From NCBI RefSeq assembly GCF_036711975.1, contig NC_091971.1, positions 32,371,501 through 32,435,500 of the forward strand: a stretch of 64,000 nt of DNA, written 5' to 3'. The stretch is from Onthophagus taurus. Taxonomy: Eukaryota; Arthropoda; Insecta; Coleoptera; Scarabaeidae. The position numbers and the translations under genes are program-made. This document shows positions 51,984 to 63,509 of this stretch, in pieces. Each line of letters opens with the position of its first letter. Within the stretch, counting starts at the first letter, position 1. The notes beneath the pieces were generated by a model. That model saw only the letters and a list, made by a program, of their open reading frames with translations. It was not told where the DNA came from and searched no databases.

Positions 51984-54900
51984 TCATAGCAAGTCATCAA
52001 AATCATTGGTCAAAAACTCCTCAACAGTATAAAAGGCCTTCGCCACTAAATAATTTTTTATTTTGTGTTTGAAATTGTTACTCTCTAACAATCTTATGTG
52101 TTTCGGAAGGACATTGTAGAATTTTATGCCAAAATAATTGACGCCATCCCTGGCCCTTGCCGTCCGAGAATAGTCCGTAATTAAGGTATCACCTGCCCTT
52201 GTGTGGTAATTATGATAACTATTAAGAGTTTTAAATTTGGAGATATTACCCTTGATATATAAGAGACAATGGAGAATATAAAGCGAAGGGAAAGTTAATA
52301 TCTTATAATCAATGAAATTGGCTCTACAACAGTCCCGAAAACCTAGACCGGCCATAACTCTAACACATCTTCGCTGCACACCAAAAACATGATCCGCATG
52401 GGCGGAGTGACCCCAACAAATTAACGCCTACGATACGTGGCTGAAGAAATAGCCGTAGTATGTGTTCATTACAACATTGAAAGGGGCAAGGTCTCTCAGT
52501 CTCCGAATGACGAACACAATGGTATTCAGTTTTTTCGTCAATTGGTCAATGTGGGCCTTCCACGTTAAACCAGAGTCAAGATAAACCCCCAGGAACTTGA
52601 CCGGCTGCGTATACAACCTGAGACGTTTAAGTGAAAAGTTTAAAGTTTGTGTTTTTTCTCTATTCATGCTAAGTCTGTTGGCCTGAATCCAATTTGAGAT
52701 GCAGGCTTGTGACTCAGATATGCGGTGATGCAAAGCATCGGCATCTGTTGAGGAGACCATTACGGTTGTATCATCAGCAAAAAGGATGAGGTCGGAATCA
52801 TGGGGAATGTTACTGGGTAGGTCGTTGATAAAGGAGTGGCCCCAATACTGAGCCCTGAGGTACACCAAACCTAAGTGGAAGACGACCGGACTCTAGACCG
52901 TCAAGGGAAACATACTGCGATCTGTTCGTCAAATAAGATTCGAGAAGATTTATGCTGCTGATGTCCATATTGAAGGCACTAAATTTACGAATTAGTAAGT
53001 CATGAGAGACGCAGTCGAACGCCTGTGTTAAATCATAAAAAGCAGCTCCAGAATAATTATTGGCTTCGAAGCCATTCTGAACAAATTGTACCAAAGTGCG
53101 GATGGCGTCCGATGTCGACCTATTTCTTCTAAAGCCAAACTGTCCGGAAAACAATAGGCTATTAGAATTGAGGTGAGTTGCCAGTTGATTGTTTAAAATT
53201 ATTTCAAAGATTTTCCCGAAAATTGGCAGAATGAATATTGGTCTGTAATTGCAGGGGTCGTGTAGCGGGCCTTTTTTGTGAATAGGAATAACCTTTGCCA
53301 CTTTCAGGCAGTCCGGAAAAATCGAGTTCAATAAGCACTGGTTTATTAGTTTACATAATGGATAAACAATTATATTTGAGACTGTTTTTATTAACCTACT
53401 GTTTAATTGATGCACATCCCTGTACGTCGAATTTTTTAATTTTAAAATTATGTCACGTAGTTCGTTATAAGATATCGGTTTAAATTCGAAAAGTTTATTA
53501 TTATGATCATTGACCAACGGACCCGAAGAGACATTATGATTGTTTAGTGTAGGAAGGTTAATATCATTAAGAACACTTTCAGCCACATTAACAAAGTACG
53601 CGTTTAGGTCTGAGGCCGTGAGTTTGTCGGACGAACGTTTACAAATTGAAGGATTGGTGTTCCGAATAATTTCCCAAATAGCACGCTGTTTGTTTTGTGA
53701 CGCCAAACTTTACTAAACCGATTTTTTTTTTTTTTAAATTTAACAAAATAAAGAACGATAACAAATTTTTCGACAAGGACAAAACTAGTTTTACCACCCT
53801 GATGTACGCGAGTCCTCGACCGGCTCAGTGAAGAAGGGAGGGGTATTTATATGGCGCCACACAGTTAATCCCGCGTACAACACGAACTGTGACGTGGTAT
53901 GATGGAATATGGTGATATAAACATATAACACAACAAAACATAAACGCTCAACAAAATAGATTTTGAGTTACACACAATATTTATTAAAAAAAAAAAAAAA
54001 TTCCGAAGAAAAAAAAAATATATAGGTAAGTAAAATAAAGAAAAAAAATCAATAACAAAATTATAAATCAGTGAACTTCTAGGTTAAATCAACAAAGAAA
54101 ACGAAAATTATATTGATGTTTGCGAGTTTTTCAAAACTAAAAGGAATTACTCAAATAAAATAAAAAAAAAAATATATCAAGAAAGATGGAAATTAAAAAT
54201 TAACACGCGTCTGACTCCGTATGGTTGAGCTCAACGTGAAATCGAGAATTAAAAATAAAAAAAAATTAACGCCAAAAATAGAATAAAAAAAAAATCACTC
54301 GCCAAACAAGAATTCACAATAATCAATTCAAATGATATATATAAAAAAAATTGAAGTTCAGATGAAATCTTCTTTCAGAAAAAAATCAAAGATTTTCTTA
54401 AGGAAAATCAAATACAAAAAAAAATATGTTATAGATAAATTCTTCAGTAACCAAAATAATAGTATGTTGTTCTATCTGACCTTTACTCCAAGTCTTGATC
54501 ACCGGTCCAAACAAAAAAAAAATATCTTCAGCAACAAATTCTGGTGATTCAGGAAAGGTAAGGTTTATTCTTTGTTTCTCTCCAAAAAAAAAAGATAGTT
54601 ATAATCCTTAGGACGTAAAGAAAATTATCCAAGGACACTGGTTCCAGATTATTAAAAAAAAATGTTCCGAAAGAGATGCCAAAGGTTGCTCCCCTCAATA
54701 AAACCTGGATATAGAAATAAAACAAATGAAACGTGGAAATATTAGATTTAAGAATTTTTCTGTTAGTAGCATAGTTTTTCTGTTTAAGTAGTTAGAACGA
54801 TTTTTTTTTAAAGTAGTTAGTTTCTTTTTTTTTTTTTTTTGAAAAGTAGTGAGTAGATTGTTTGTTAAAAAAAATGAAAGAGGAAAAAAAAATATAAAAG

Positions 54901-56120
54901 GGTGGAAGAAAAAGCCAAAAATATTTAATAAAGACCTTACGAAAATGCTTACCTCTGATGTTCGAGGTTTAACCAGAAGACAGAAGAAACTTTAAAGAAA
55001 TACGTTGAAATCCGGAATCTCCGTACAATTTGGTAAAAGAAAGACACTTTTCCAAAATTTTATTTCGAGTGATGAATCCCACAAAAATGGATTAGAAAAA
55101 TTTTTCACCAACAAACCAAAAATGGCGAACCAATCAAACTTTCTTAAACACTCGAAAACACGTATATTCTGGTAATATAGCAAGAACAGAGAGAGACCGA
55201 GAAGAAACTGGAACCGTCTTTTATACCCAAAAATTCGGAAATATCAAAAAAAAAAAAATTACGTCTGCGCAAGATCATGTACTTACGACACCCTCTCAAA
55301 AGCAAAGGAAGAATTTGTAGTATGATAGGAATTGAAAGGGATTAACAACAGGGATACTCAGAATCTGTTGCTGAAAAAGATAAAAAAAAAAAATAACAAA
55401 TGTTAATAATAAACAAAATGTAAACAAAGTAAATACAAATAAAAATAATAAATTTCCGAATGTATGCAACTCACAACCTATAACAGATAAACAAGTCACC
55501 CACACATAACATAAAATTTCGGAACGTAACAGTTTCCTGAGTTTTCAATGTGTTGACTGTTGGCTCTCTTCTTAGAGTCAGTAATAAGTTTCCGGTAAAA
55601 GTCTTTATAGTACCTGACCTGAGCACTCGACACTACCGTTGGCCGGTGTCTGTTGATATCGACCAGCAAGTGAAGTACATTCCTAGCAGACTTCATTTCG
55701 TTGTTGAACCAGGATATTTTCGGGCTATTATCCTTAAGATGGTCAACTACTCTAGATTTCTCCCTGAAGCAGAGATGAAAAGAATCTACAATCATGTCAA
55801 TAAATAATGAAAATTTGTCGATTACATGTAAATTAGCGTCACTGACAAAGCTAAAATCAGTTGACTCGAGAAGGTTATAAAAATGGAAGAGACCCTCGTC
55901 TGTGATGGGTCTACAAATGATACGGTTCTTTATTACTGGAGAACTGCCCAACCAGTCACCTTGAAAGGAAACGGCTAGGTGATCTGAAATTGACGGATCG
56001 ATAACATTGACCAAAAATAGAGTTGGATCAAGGTTGGTAAATATGTTGTCTAGACACGAAGTTTCACGGGTACAATCATTAACACATTTGTGCAGATCGA
56101 TATTTAACCTAGTGTGCCAT
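51984..56120 (-). pseudogene. LINE ORF2 interrupted by an LTR insertion
   Basis: The endonuclease end (TSCLDNIFTNLDPTLF, PSISDHLAVSFQGDWL) and linker (PKISWFNNEMKSARNV) are in 56120-55536. RT follows in 53706-52810 (PLCKLINQCLLNSIFPDCL, NYRPIFILPIFGKIFE, FGFRRNRSTSDAIRTL, FYDLTQAFDCVSHDLL, RFGVPQGSVLGPLLY) and 52868-52428 (LILFADDTTVMV, the catalytic box; PVKFLGVYLDSGLTW). The C-terminal part is at 52379-51984. A frameshift at about 52815 just after GPLL and a stop near 52425 are further lesions. Confidence 0.88.
53696..55531. mobile_element. Solo LTR, 1.84 kb, with GTTT duplication
   Basis: The insert begins TGTGACGCC and ends CGTAACA, the TG..CA pattern of LTRs. GTTT is duplicated at 53692-53695 and 55532-55535. 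It contains no RT or gag, many A-runs, and a TATA-like stretch near 53847 (GTATTTATATGGCGCC). The most likely origin is recombination between the LTRs of a Gypsy-type element. On the minus strand it would read TGTTACG...CGTCACA, equally acceptable, so its strand is not assigned. Confidence 0.8.
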
Positions 56121-56198
56121 GAATACCTAGTGTGACCTAGTGTATAACCATATGAACTGGCCTTTTGAAAATTTGCAGACTTCTGTGTTTGATGCCAG

Positions 56199-56290
56199 CT
56201 TTTTACTAAAATATTTTCAGGTTCCGGGTGCTTGCGGTTACACCGGAAGAGGTGACAATTTTCATATTTCAAATGGAACACCCTGTATCT
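56199..56290. repeat. mariner-type terminus, copy 1
   Basis: The sequence GGTTCCGGGTGCTTGCGGTT to AACACCCTGTA is an inverted copy of 56656-56745 and ends with a CAGGGTGTTCC-type mariner terminus. 56291-56655 between the two holds no recognised gene. Confidence 0.7.
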
Positions 56291-56655
56291 CATTACATTT
56301 TTGTTCAATTTTAGGCCCCTGTATATTGCAGCCATCACATACGCGCAATTATTTGGTTGCTCTCTCCATATCATATTATTATCAGATTCAAATAATCCTC
56401 ATTACTAAATTCCAAACGTGGCATGTCTTGAGAACAGATCACTACAAAAAGTAACCTAGTCATCACACCAACAGAAATAAACCATAGCTTTAGCAAATGT
56501 CAAACTGTTTACTCTTTCCTTACTGATCCTCTGATAATACATAACCACAACAACATTCCCAACACAAAATTTTTTTTCCGGCGGTCAAAGTAGATGATTT
56601 ATAAATTATAAAAAGTAACGTTGTAGTTGACATTTTTTATTGAAAAATGTTATAA

Positions 56656-56878
56656 AACTCAGGGTGTTCCATTTAAAATATGAAAATTGTCATCTCTTCC
56701 GGTGTAACCACAAGTACCCGGAACCTGAAAATACTTTAATATCGATATTTGTGTGCATTTTGCAATAAACCCTAATTATTTCCCAAACTATAAATGTTAG
56801 GTATAGGACATATCGGATATAAAAGATGTAAAATGAGACACCGAAGACGACTAAGTAACAAAATATGGGGGGTGCCAT
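56656..56878. repeat. mariner-type terminus, copy 2, cut by piggyBac
   Basis: It begins CAGGGTGTTCCATTTAAAAT and continues into the family sequence also found inverted at 51640-51785. The piggyBac element inserts at the TTAA at 56879-56882. Confidence 0.7.
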
Positions 56879-56882
56879 TTAA

Positions 56883-58723
56883 CCCTTAACTGGTCCGGTG
56901 ACTCATTTGTCGCACTAACAGTCAGGCGTAGTCTCCAGGACTACTTAACTTAATAGGTCAATAAGACTGCAAATGTGCAAATAAACTCAATATTTTGTTC
57001 ATTACTGGATACTATAGATATTAGGAAACTTGTATGCATAGAAATAAACTGAACTAAAGCAATATATAAAAAGAGTTTACCTAAATTATAATTTTTTCCG
57101 AAAAGTTAATTAAATCTAGTTTTATAGTAAGTAGTTAATTATTATAAAACCTTAACAAACTTTCGTTTATGTTATTAGTTATGTTAGGTATTAGACAAAC
57201 TAAAAAATAAAGGATAAATAAATTTGACAAAAATATCATATTCCAGCAAGGGCCAACGTTTTTTATTTTTCAGCGCAGTCATTGCAGACTGGTTTTGTAC
57301 ATTGTAGACAAACCGGCTTTTTGCAAGCAAGACACAAGTATTTTGTCATTCTATGTTTCTTTGAACGACACAAGTAGCAAATTTTATGTTTTTCTAGAAT
57401 CAGATCATATGTCTTGGGTTCTTCTGCACCTGGGACTCCAAGTATTCTACCAATAGTACTGCGTAGTTCGCGTGGGATAACCGACATCGTCAACCGCCGT
57501 CTCATGTGATCCTCTACCAATTGTTTGGCTAGCTGCATTCCAAAAATACTTTTTTCTTTAATGGTTGGATTATCTCTATAACATTGGTGTAAGATATATG
57601 AATTGATCACAGAAATGTCTAGTAGGCGAAAAAAAATTGCTAAAGGCCATCTTCGAATGCGATGACTTGAGGTGCTCCTCGGAAGCATTTCATCTATTGT
57701 AACAGACTGTCCAAGTCCATAAACATTTTGACAATTTTCTACAAATGTGTTGAAAATAAATGAAATTGCTGCAGCCGGATCGTTCTTCTTCCGCTCTTCC
57801 CTGTCCTGAGAATTGTCGAATCGTATAGCCGTCAAAAGAACAGCAAATCTCTTCTTACTCATGACTGCTCTAAATATTTCTCTTCCGCTTCCGTCCGTTG
57901 CGAATATACGGTCTATATTTTCATGACTCGAATTGAATATCGCCGTATATACTAGAAGCCCTAAAAATGCCTTCAGCTCAGTGATATCTGTGTCTGTTAC
58001 ATGATGTCTGGATTGTATAGAATATCTCTCACGAATTGAACTTAGTTTTTGGTTGGTGTGCTGTAGAATATGTTGAAATATTTTGTTATCGAAAAGCAAA
58101 TTCCAGATTGGCAATGGATTCGCTGCATCACCGAGGTTACGTGCTTTTGATTTTAGAATCGGAATTTTTGTTATAATATTATGCTTTCGGGTCCGAGATG
58201 AAGGCAAAACTTCCGACGTACACCATCTATACCGATTTTTGCCATATAAATACTTCTTGTTTACATTATCTACAATATTTACACTTTCATCTACGAAGTC
58301 CTCGCTAGCAGACAGTTCTGAATCGCTATCGTGCTCTAATTCAATTAGGTTGTCTTCCGATACGTTATCTATGTCGCTGTCGCCGCTGTCTGTAGTATTT
58401 TCGTACCATTTTAAAAGGGCTTTATCAAAATCAGGATCGTCACAAACCACTCGTTTTGAAGACCCGGCCATATTTCGGTAAATCTACCACTAACAAAAAA
58501 GTTACACAAATGGACCGACGTAGTCTGAGAGACTATTATAGATATCTTACCCGTTATAACTTTTAAGCCGATGTTACAATCACGGTACAAATTTGTATAC
58601 TAATGATGCTCAGAGAGGTGGGAGATTAGGCGGATGGACAGGTTTGTACACGCTTTTAATAACCGCTGAGAAACAAGTATTTCAATCGCGTAGTCTGCTG
58701 GACTACACCGGACCAGTTAAGGG
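56883..58723 (-). mobile_element. piggyBac element, internal-deletion derivative
   Basis: The ends are CCCTTAACTGGTCCGGTG at 56883 and the exact inverted copy ending at 58723. TTAA is duplicated at 56879-56882 and 58724-58727. Subterminal repeats with GTAGTC and GGACTAC words lie near both ends (56930-56945 and 58690-58706). The element is 1841 bp, shorter than an autonomous piggyBac of about 2.4 kb, consistent with a roughly 600-bp loss inside the gene. Confidence 0.95.
57263..58471 (-). CDS. piggyBac transposase lacking its catalytic core, open frame
   Basis: 402 aa on the minus strand. Residues 1-75 form an acidic N-terminus. Residues 115-262 form the start of the piggyBac transposase fold (NLGDAANPLPIWNLLF, TELKAFLGLLVYTAIF, GQSVTIDEML). 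Residue 263 then joins directly to SHRIRRWPLAIFFRLLDISVINS, which normally lies after the third catalytic Asp. About 200 residues with all DDD catalytic residues are thus missing, yet the frame is kept. The C-terminus (366-402) has a Cys-rich domain (CYLCRSKKH, CLACKKPVCLQC, VCNDC) that in this family binds the element's ends. Such a protein could bind but not cut. Whether it is expressed is unknown. Confidence 0.9.
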   Translation of the reverse strand: MAGSSKRVVCDDPDFDKALLKWYENTTDSGDSDIDNVSEDNLIELEHDSDSELSASEDFVDESVNIVDNVNKKYLYGKNRYRWCTSEVLPSSRTRKHNIITKIPILKSKARNLGDAANPLPIWNLLFDNKIFQHILQHTNQKLSSIRERYSIQSRHHVTDTDITELKAFLGLLVYTAIFNSSHENIDRIFATDGSGREIFRAVMSKKRFAVLLTAIRFDNSQDREERKKNDPAAAISFIFNTFVENCQNVYGLGQSVTIDEMLPRSTSSHRIRRWPLAIFFRLLDISVINSYILHQCYRDNPTIKEKSIFGMQLAKQLVEDHMRRRLTMSVIPRELRSTIGRILGVPGAEEPKTYDLILEKHKICYLCRSKKHRMTKYLCLACKKPVCLQCTKPVCNDCAEK

Positions 58724-58727
58724 TTAA

Positions 58728-59870
58728 AGAAGTGAAGTTATGGTACTTCCAAGTTTCGAAAAGGTAACCATAGTAAAGTGACCAAACGTTCTAGAAAGCC
58801 ATACTCGGCACCAAAACATACTCCATCATGTTGCTTAAGCATGTTCTGAATCCTAAATTGATACCCCAAAAATCGAGTGTTCTCTGATTTTTTGAACAAA
58901 ATGTCTGCTGAAGCAGATTTTTCTACAAAAATTCGAATAACTCGAGAATGGCCGAATCAAATTGCAAAAAGTAAAGTCATTCATAAATCTTAAAAACAGA
59001 CAAATCCAAATATGTAAAAATATACAGGATGTTCCATTTAAAAAAATAAAGTAGGTGGCGACTTCCGGTATAACCGGAAGTGTTAGACATTTGAAAATAT
59101 TTTAGTCGAAGAGAACGCAATTGATAATACTTAAATCTGAATTTTGAAATTTGTATTTTGGCCAGAACCCTGTAAAGCTCTAATGGACGGTCGTCGTGGA
59201 TGACCCTGTATAATTTGGATTGTTTACATTATTTTGGTTAATACCTTCCAGGTCATCTGACCTCACACCTTTAGATTCTTTTTTATGGGGCAAAATCAAA
59301 AATGAGGTGTATAATACGCCTGTAAGGTGTCGTGAGGCATTAGAAAATAAATTTTCTATTGCCTCACGCGTTTATTCGCGTTTTTCTTTTAAAACTAATT
59401 TAATACAACTGTTAACTTATACCATTATTAAAAAAGAACCACTGACTAAAGCATAGCAGTGATCACTGCTCGAGAAATAGTAAATCAAGAGGAACACAGC
59501 GTAATTTATACTATTAACCTAGTTACTATGCGTCAAAAGTTATAGTACATTTTCCGAAGGTATTAAAACGTTAAAAAACAATGAAAATAATTTTTTTTTC
59601 AAAAATTATAAACGATCGTGAAAATTTTTTCAAATAAAAGTTATGTGAAATTATGCTGTCTACCCAACTGAAGAAAAAAAATTTATAAATTTAAAAAAAT
59701 AGCGAAATTAGTACTCACATCCGGTATAACCGGAAGTACAAAGTAAATGATTTCATGTCGCAATAATCCGTTTTAACGGCCTAATTATGCATTTCAAATG
59801 GTTTTCTTATATCACTAATAAAAAAAAAATATGGGGGTGAGCCACTTCTGAGGGACACCCGGTATATAAG
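58728..59870 (+). mobile_element. mariner relics around piggyBac
   Basis: The interval continues mariner-family DNA. A terminus, CAGGATGTTCCATTTAAAAA, starts at 59031 and an end, GGGACACCCGGTATA, lies at 59852-59866. A short palindrome, CTTCCGGTATAACCGGAAG, occurs at 59060-59078 and again with neighbours at 59719. Boundaries are approximate. Confidence 0.6.
59220..59456 (+). pseudogene. mariner transposase, C-terminal fragment
   Basis: The frame reads SRSSDLTPLDSFLWGKIKNEVYNTPV, the third catalytic region of DD41D-like mariner transposases, then NKFSIASRVYSRF. The upstream two thirds of the enzyme are absent. Confidence 0.75.
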
Positions 59871-60016
59871 TAAAATAACACATTCCAACTAAACCTCGTT
59901 ATCTCTTTTAAAGTCTACGCGTCCGGCCCGTCGAACTCTCTTTTGATACGCACTTCACTACTCTCATAATCATACTGCCCTGTACTGCCCAGATGTTGCC
60001 CAGTTCCCTTTTACTT
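59871..60016. other. Probable LTR-related flank of the hAT
   Basis: With the hAT removed this flank runs into 62980-63038, part of which matches the Gypsy-associated block at 48508-48565. It is therefore likely an LTR fragment of that Gypsy family. Confidence 0.4.
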
Positions 60017-60024
60017 GCCTCAAC

Positions 60025-62971
60025 TAGTGATGGGCACTATCGAATGAATCTGACTATCGAATAAATAGTAAATGAATGATTCGAACTATCGAATGATTTA
60101 TTCGAATAAATTCATTCATTCGAATTCGGTGAGGATTGAGGATATCCAATAATGCGCAATATAGGTTAGGTATACCGGGTTTATACAGAATTTAGCTGAA
60201 AATTTAAAATTTTAAGATTTAGTTTTAAAAGTTAAATCTAATGAAACTGTTATATCTTAACAGCTTTGCATACACAATATATGAAGTTTCAATACGCTTC
60301 ACTTTTAAAGTTAAATTCTTAAATTTAATTTAGTTATGTATATCCTCTGTAGAAACTAGAAACCCGGCATAACAAGTGCTCTCCCCACTGCTTGACTTTT
60401 AATAGACAAAAATCGGGGAATTACCGAAACCTTGGATTGTAATTCTCGCGTGTGAATATCGTGTATGGACTCGTTGTTTGTTATTGTAGTGAAGTTGTAC
60501 TATTTGTTTTATAAAAATGGCTTCTAGTAAGAAACGGTCAGCTGTATGGGATTATTTTAAAAAAGATTCAGTTAGTGCAGTAACTTGCGAAATTTGTAAA
60601 AAACAATTCAAATTTAGTGGTAACACATCCAACATCCGCGATCATTTAAGGTGCAAACACCCTGGGTATTTTGAAATAGATAAATTAAATAAACAAGATG
60701 AATTCCAACAATTCGGAGATCGACATAATAATAAGCCGTCAACATCAACTCAAGATCAGCAACTGCCATCCACATTAATGCAGTCTCAACTTCAAGAACA
60801 AAGCAGTAAATCCACATCTACAATAGACATTAATTGCAAAAAACGAAGTCGACAAATGAAACTGTGTGTTACGAATAAAAAAACCGAGTTGTCGGAAATT
60901 GAAAATGATCAAATAGATCAAAGTTTAATTAAAATGATAGTAATTGATTACCAGCCTTTATCAATTGTAGAAAATCCTGGGTTTTTGGAATATTCTAAAA
61001 AGTTACAGCCACTATACAAACCACCAACTAGAAAATTGTTATCTTCGAAAATATTACCTAACACATATAATCAAATTTGCGAAAAAGTAAAAATATTGTT
61101 AGCAAAAGTTGATCATGTCGCTGTAACTACTGATATATGGACTTCGGACAGCAATAAAGCGTATTTGGCAGTAACTAGTCACTTTTCTTACGACGACTTT
61201 ATACATAATGCTGTTTTGGCAACTAAAGAAATACCGGAAGCCCATATTGGTGTAAACATTGCGTCTGCTTTATCAGAAATTTTTAATGTTTGGGAAATTG
61301 ACTATAAAATAATTAGCATTGTTAGTGACAACGGTGCTAATATAAAAAATGCCATAATTGGGCAGCTTCAAAAAGAACACCATCCATGTATTGCGCATAC
61401 TTTAAATTTATGTGTTACAGATGCTCTAAAGTCAACCGAACCAGTAATGCGATTAATAAAAAAATGTAGAGCATTGGTAGCTCATTTTAAGCACAGCACA
61501 GTGGCATGTGAAAAATTAAAAAGCATGCAAAAACAAATGCTATACCCTGAATTAAAAGTAAAACAAGATGTATCTACTAGATGGAATTCTACTTTAATTA
61601 TGGCAGAAAGACTATTAGCGATTAAAGACCCATTATCAGCCGCCATTACATCGCTACCAAGAGCTCCAGAATTTATTACAGCAACAGAATGGGATCTGCT
61701 GATAGATGTGGTATCCATTTTGAAGCCATTTGAAAAAATAACTATTGACTTATCTGGCGAAAAATATATAACAATGTCTTTAATTATTCCTCTTATAAGA
61801 TGTCTGCAGCATTCGCTAAAAAGCCGCATTCCTAAAACGACCAGTGCAGAATCTTTAAAACTTGTTTTACAAGATAATGTTAGAACACGACTTGGGATCT
61901 TAGAAACAAATTTACTTTGCTCAAAAGCAACGTGTTTAGATCCTAGATTTAAAAAAGCAGCTTTTAGTGTTGCAGAAAATGGTGACATAGTTCAAAAATT
62001 AATTATTGAAGAAATATCCTCTATTTTACAAAATAAAGGTGAGACAATTGAAAAATAGACCATAGAAACTACAACTGACAATACTGATGATAAAGAAAAC
62101 ATTTGGTCACACTTTGATCAAGAAATTGTCACTTTAAAAAGTATTTCAACACCATGCACGACTGCAGCATTGATGGTTACACAATATTTAGAGATCTCGC
62201 TTGTAGCACGAACTCAAAATCCGATTGAATTTTGGAAGCGCTACAAAAGTGTACTTCCTGAAATATATCAACTGCATAAAAGATATTCATGCATTCCAGC
62301 TACCTCAGTTCCTTCAGAACGAGTATTTTCCAAAGCTGGACAAATTATAAATGAACGCCGAAACAGACTCTCTGGGGAAAACCTCGACTTGATTATTTTT
62401 TAAATAGTAATATAAATTTGTTTAATTAATATATTTGTCATTTTTGTCATACATTTTTACTAGAATAGTGTATTTGTTTTATAAATAAATTATTTAACGT
62501 GTACTATTTATAAAATTAATTATTACTGAATTATAATGCACGCCAAAATCCTGATTATGTCCATACTGTCCATAGTTTCCCTCACTTGATTCAACTCATT
62601 ACTTTGAGTCTCAGTCAACTATCAGACGACAGTTCATTGTATGATCAGCGATTCTTCTAGAACAGCTGAATGAATAACTTGCATTCGACTAAAATGAAAA
62701 TAATTATATTTTCATTTTATTTATTCGTTTGCTTGATAATCTGTTTCAGAAATCAACGAATATTATGATAGTTATTCAAACATTCGAATAAATTCTATAA
62801 CATCGATGTATAATACTTGACAACAATCGAATACTTGACAACAATCGAATTATTCTATAGTGTTCATAACTAATCAAATATTCGAATAGTTGGTAACAAC
62901 AATCGAATTATTCGAATACTTACCAACTATCGAATTATTCGATAGTTTTTATTCGATAGTGCCCATCACTA
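60025..62971 (+). mobile_element. hAT transposon (BED finger) with 8-bp target duplication
   Basis: The ends are TAGTGATGGGCACTATCGAA at 60025 and its inverted copy ending at 62971. GCCTCAAC (60017-60024) and GTCTCAAC (62972-62979) are the target duplication with one mismatch. The 5' and 3' regions contain many ATTCGAATA-type subterminal repeats. One transposase gene fills the centre. The element is 2947 bp. Confidence 0.93.
60517..62403 (+). pseudogene. hAT transposase, complete except for one in-frame stop
   Basis: A frame of 628 codons from ATG 60517 to TAA 62403 has a single TAG at 62056-62058 (codon 514). A BED finger is at residues 8-50 (Cys24, Cys27, His43, His48). The RNase-H-like nuclease follows: VAVTTDIWTSDSNKAYLAVT, IVSDNGANIKNAI and CIAHTLNLCV, then KQDVSTRWNSTLIMAERL. 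The C-terminal hATC domain is intact (PATSVPSERVFSKAGQIINE). It belongs to the hAT-Ac/ZBED1-like group. A single substitution explains the stop, so it is very recently dead or an assembly/base-call error. Confidence 0.92.
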
Positions 62972-62979
62972 GTCTCAAC

Positions 62980-63038
62980 TTGTCCTGGTGGCGTCTCACT
63001 ATCCACACACAGGACCGAACTCAATTATTCTTTACAAA
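62980..63038. repeat. LTR-like dispersed block, copy 2
   Basis: Second copy of 48508-48565, immediately right of the hAT insertion. Confidence 0.65.
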
Positions 63039-63052
63039 TAATTAATTTATTA

Positions 63053-63509
63053 TTGAATAATATAAAAGAAATTATTTTAAGTCAAATTAAAACGGCAAAG
63101 TATTATTTTATTTTACTGGATTGTATGCCTGATGTCAGCCATCAAGAGCAAATATCAGTTTGTGTAAGATATTTTAATGTTCTTTATTTAGAAAACACAA
63201 AAGTTAGCATTGAAGAAAGGTTTTTATTATTTTGTCCTGTACGAGAGACCTCCGGTGAAGGGCTTACAACATTTTTGTTACATACTTTACAGGAATATGT
63301 TTTAGATATCAGTAACTTACGTGGCCAGGGATGTGCAAAAAAGAATTTTGGTTATTAATACGAGAGCGTTCTTTGTGCCTTGTTGTAATCATAGTTTAAA
63401 CCTTGTTATAAACGACGCTGCGAACACAACTTACAACTTTTTTTCCGTTTCCAGTGATCATTGCTCTGTGTTAAAAAAAAGTTTCGAATTTGACATTGAA
63501 ACTCAATAA
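63053..63509 (+). pseudogene. ZMYM-type hAT transposase fragment (DUF4371 region)
   Basis: The plus strand reads AKYYFILLDCMPDVSHQEQISV with the first catalytic-region Asp, then GLTTFLLHTLQEYVLDISNLRGQG. After a frame change and a short loss at about 63340 it reads RILVINTRAFFVPCCNHSLNLVINDAA. These are hallmarks of ZMYM1/TTF-type hAT proteins. The Asp-Asn-Gly-Ala motif expected after RGQG is missing. Both ends of the gene are absent. Confidence 0.8.

Larger units (their letters stand above)
51786..56140 (-). mobile_element. LINE, minus strand, split by a solo LTR
   Basis: The 3' end is an (ATA)n tract at 51787-51802. RT and C-terminal domains lie at 51984-53691 and the endonuclease end at 55536-56120. 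Removal of 53696-55531 plus one GTTT joins the endonuclease linker (ANSQHIENSGN) to KQRAIWEIIRNTNP in one frame. The 5' part of the endonuclease is missing beyond 56140. Confidence 0.88.

Noticed and set aside
55550-56454. Plus-strand frames opposite the LINE endonuclease
   Set aside because: Shadow frames of the minus-strand LINE and of the mariner terminus.
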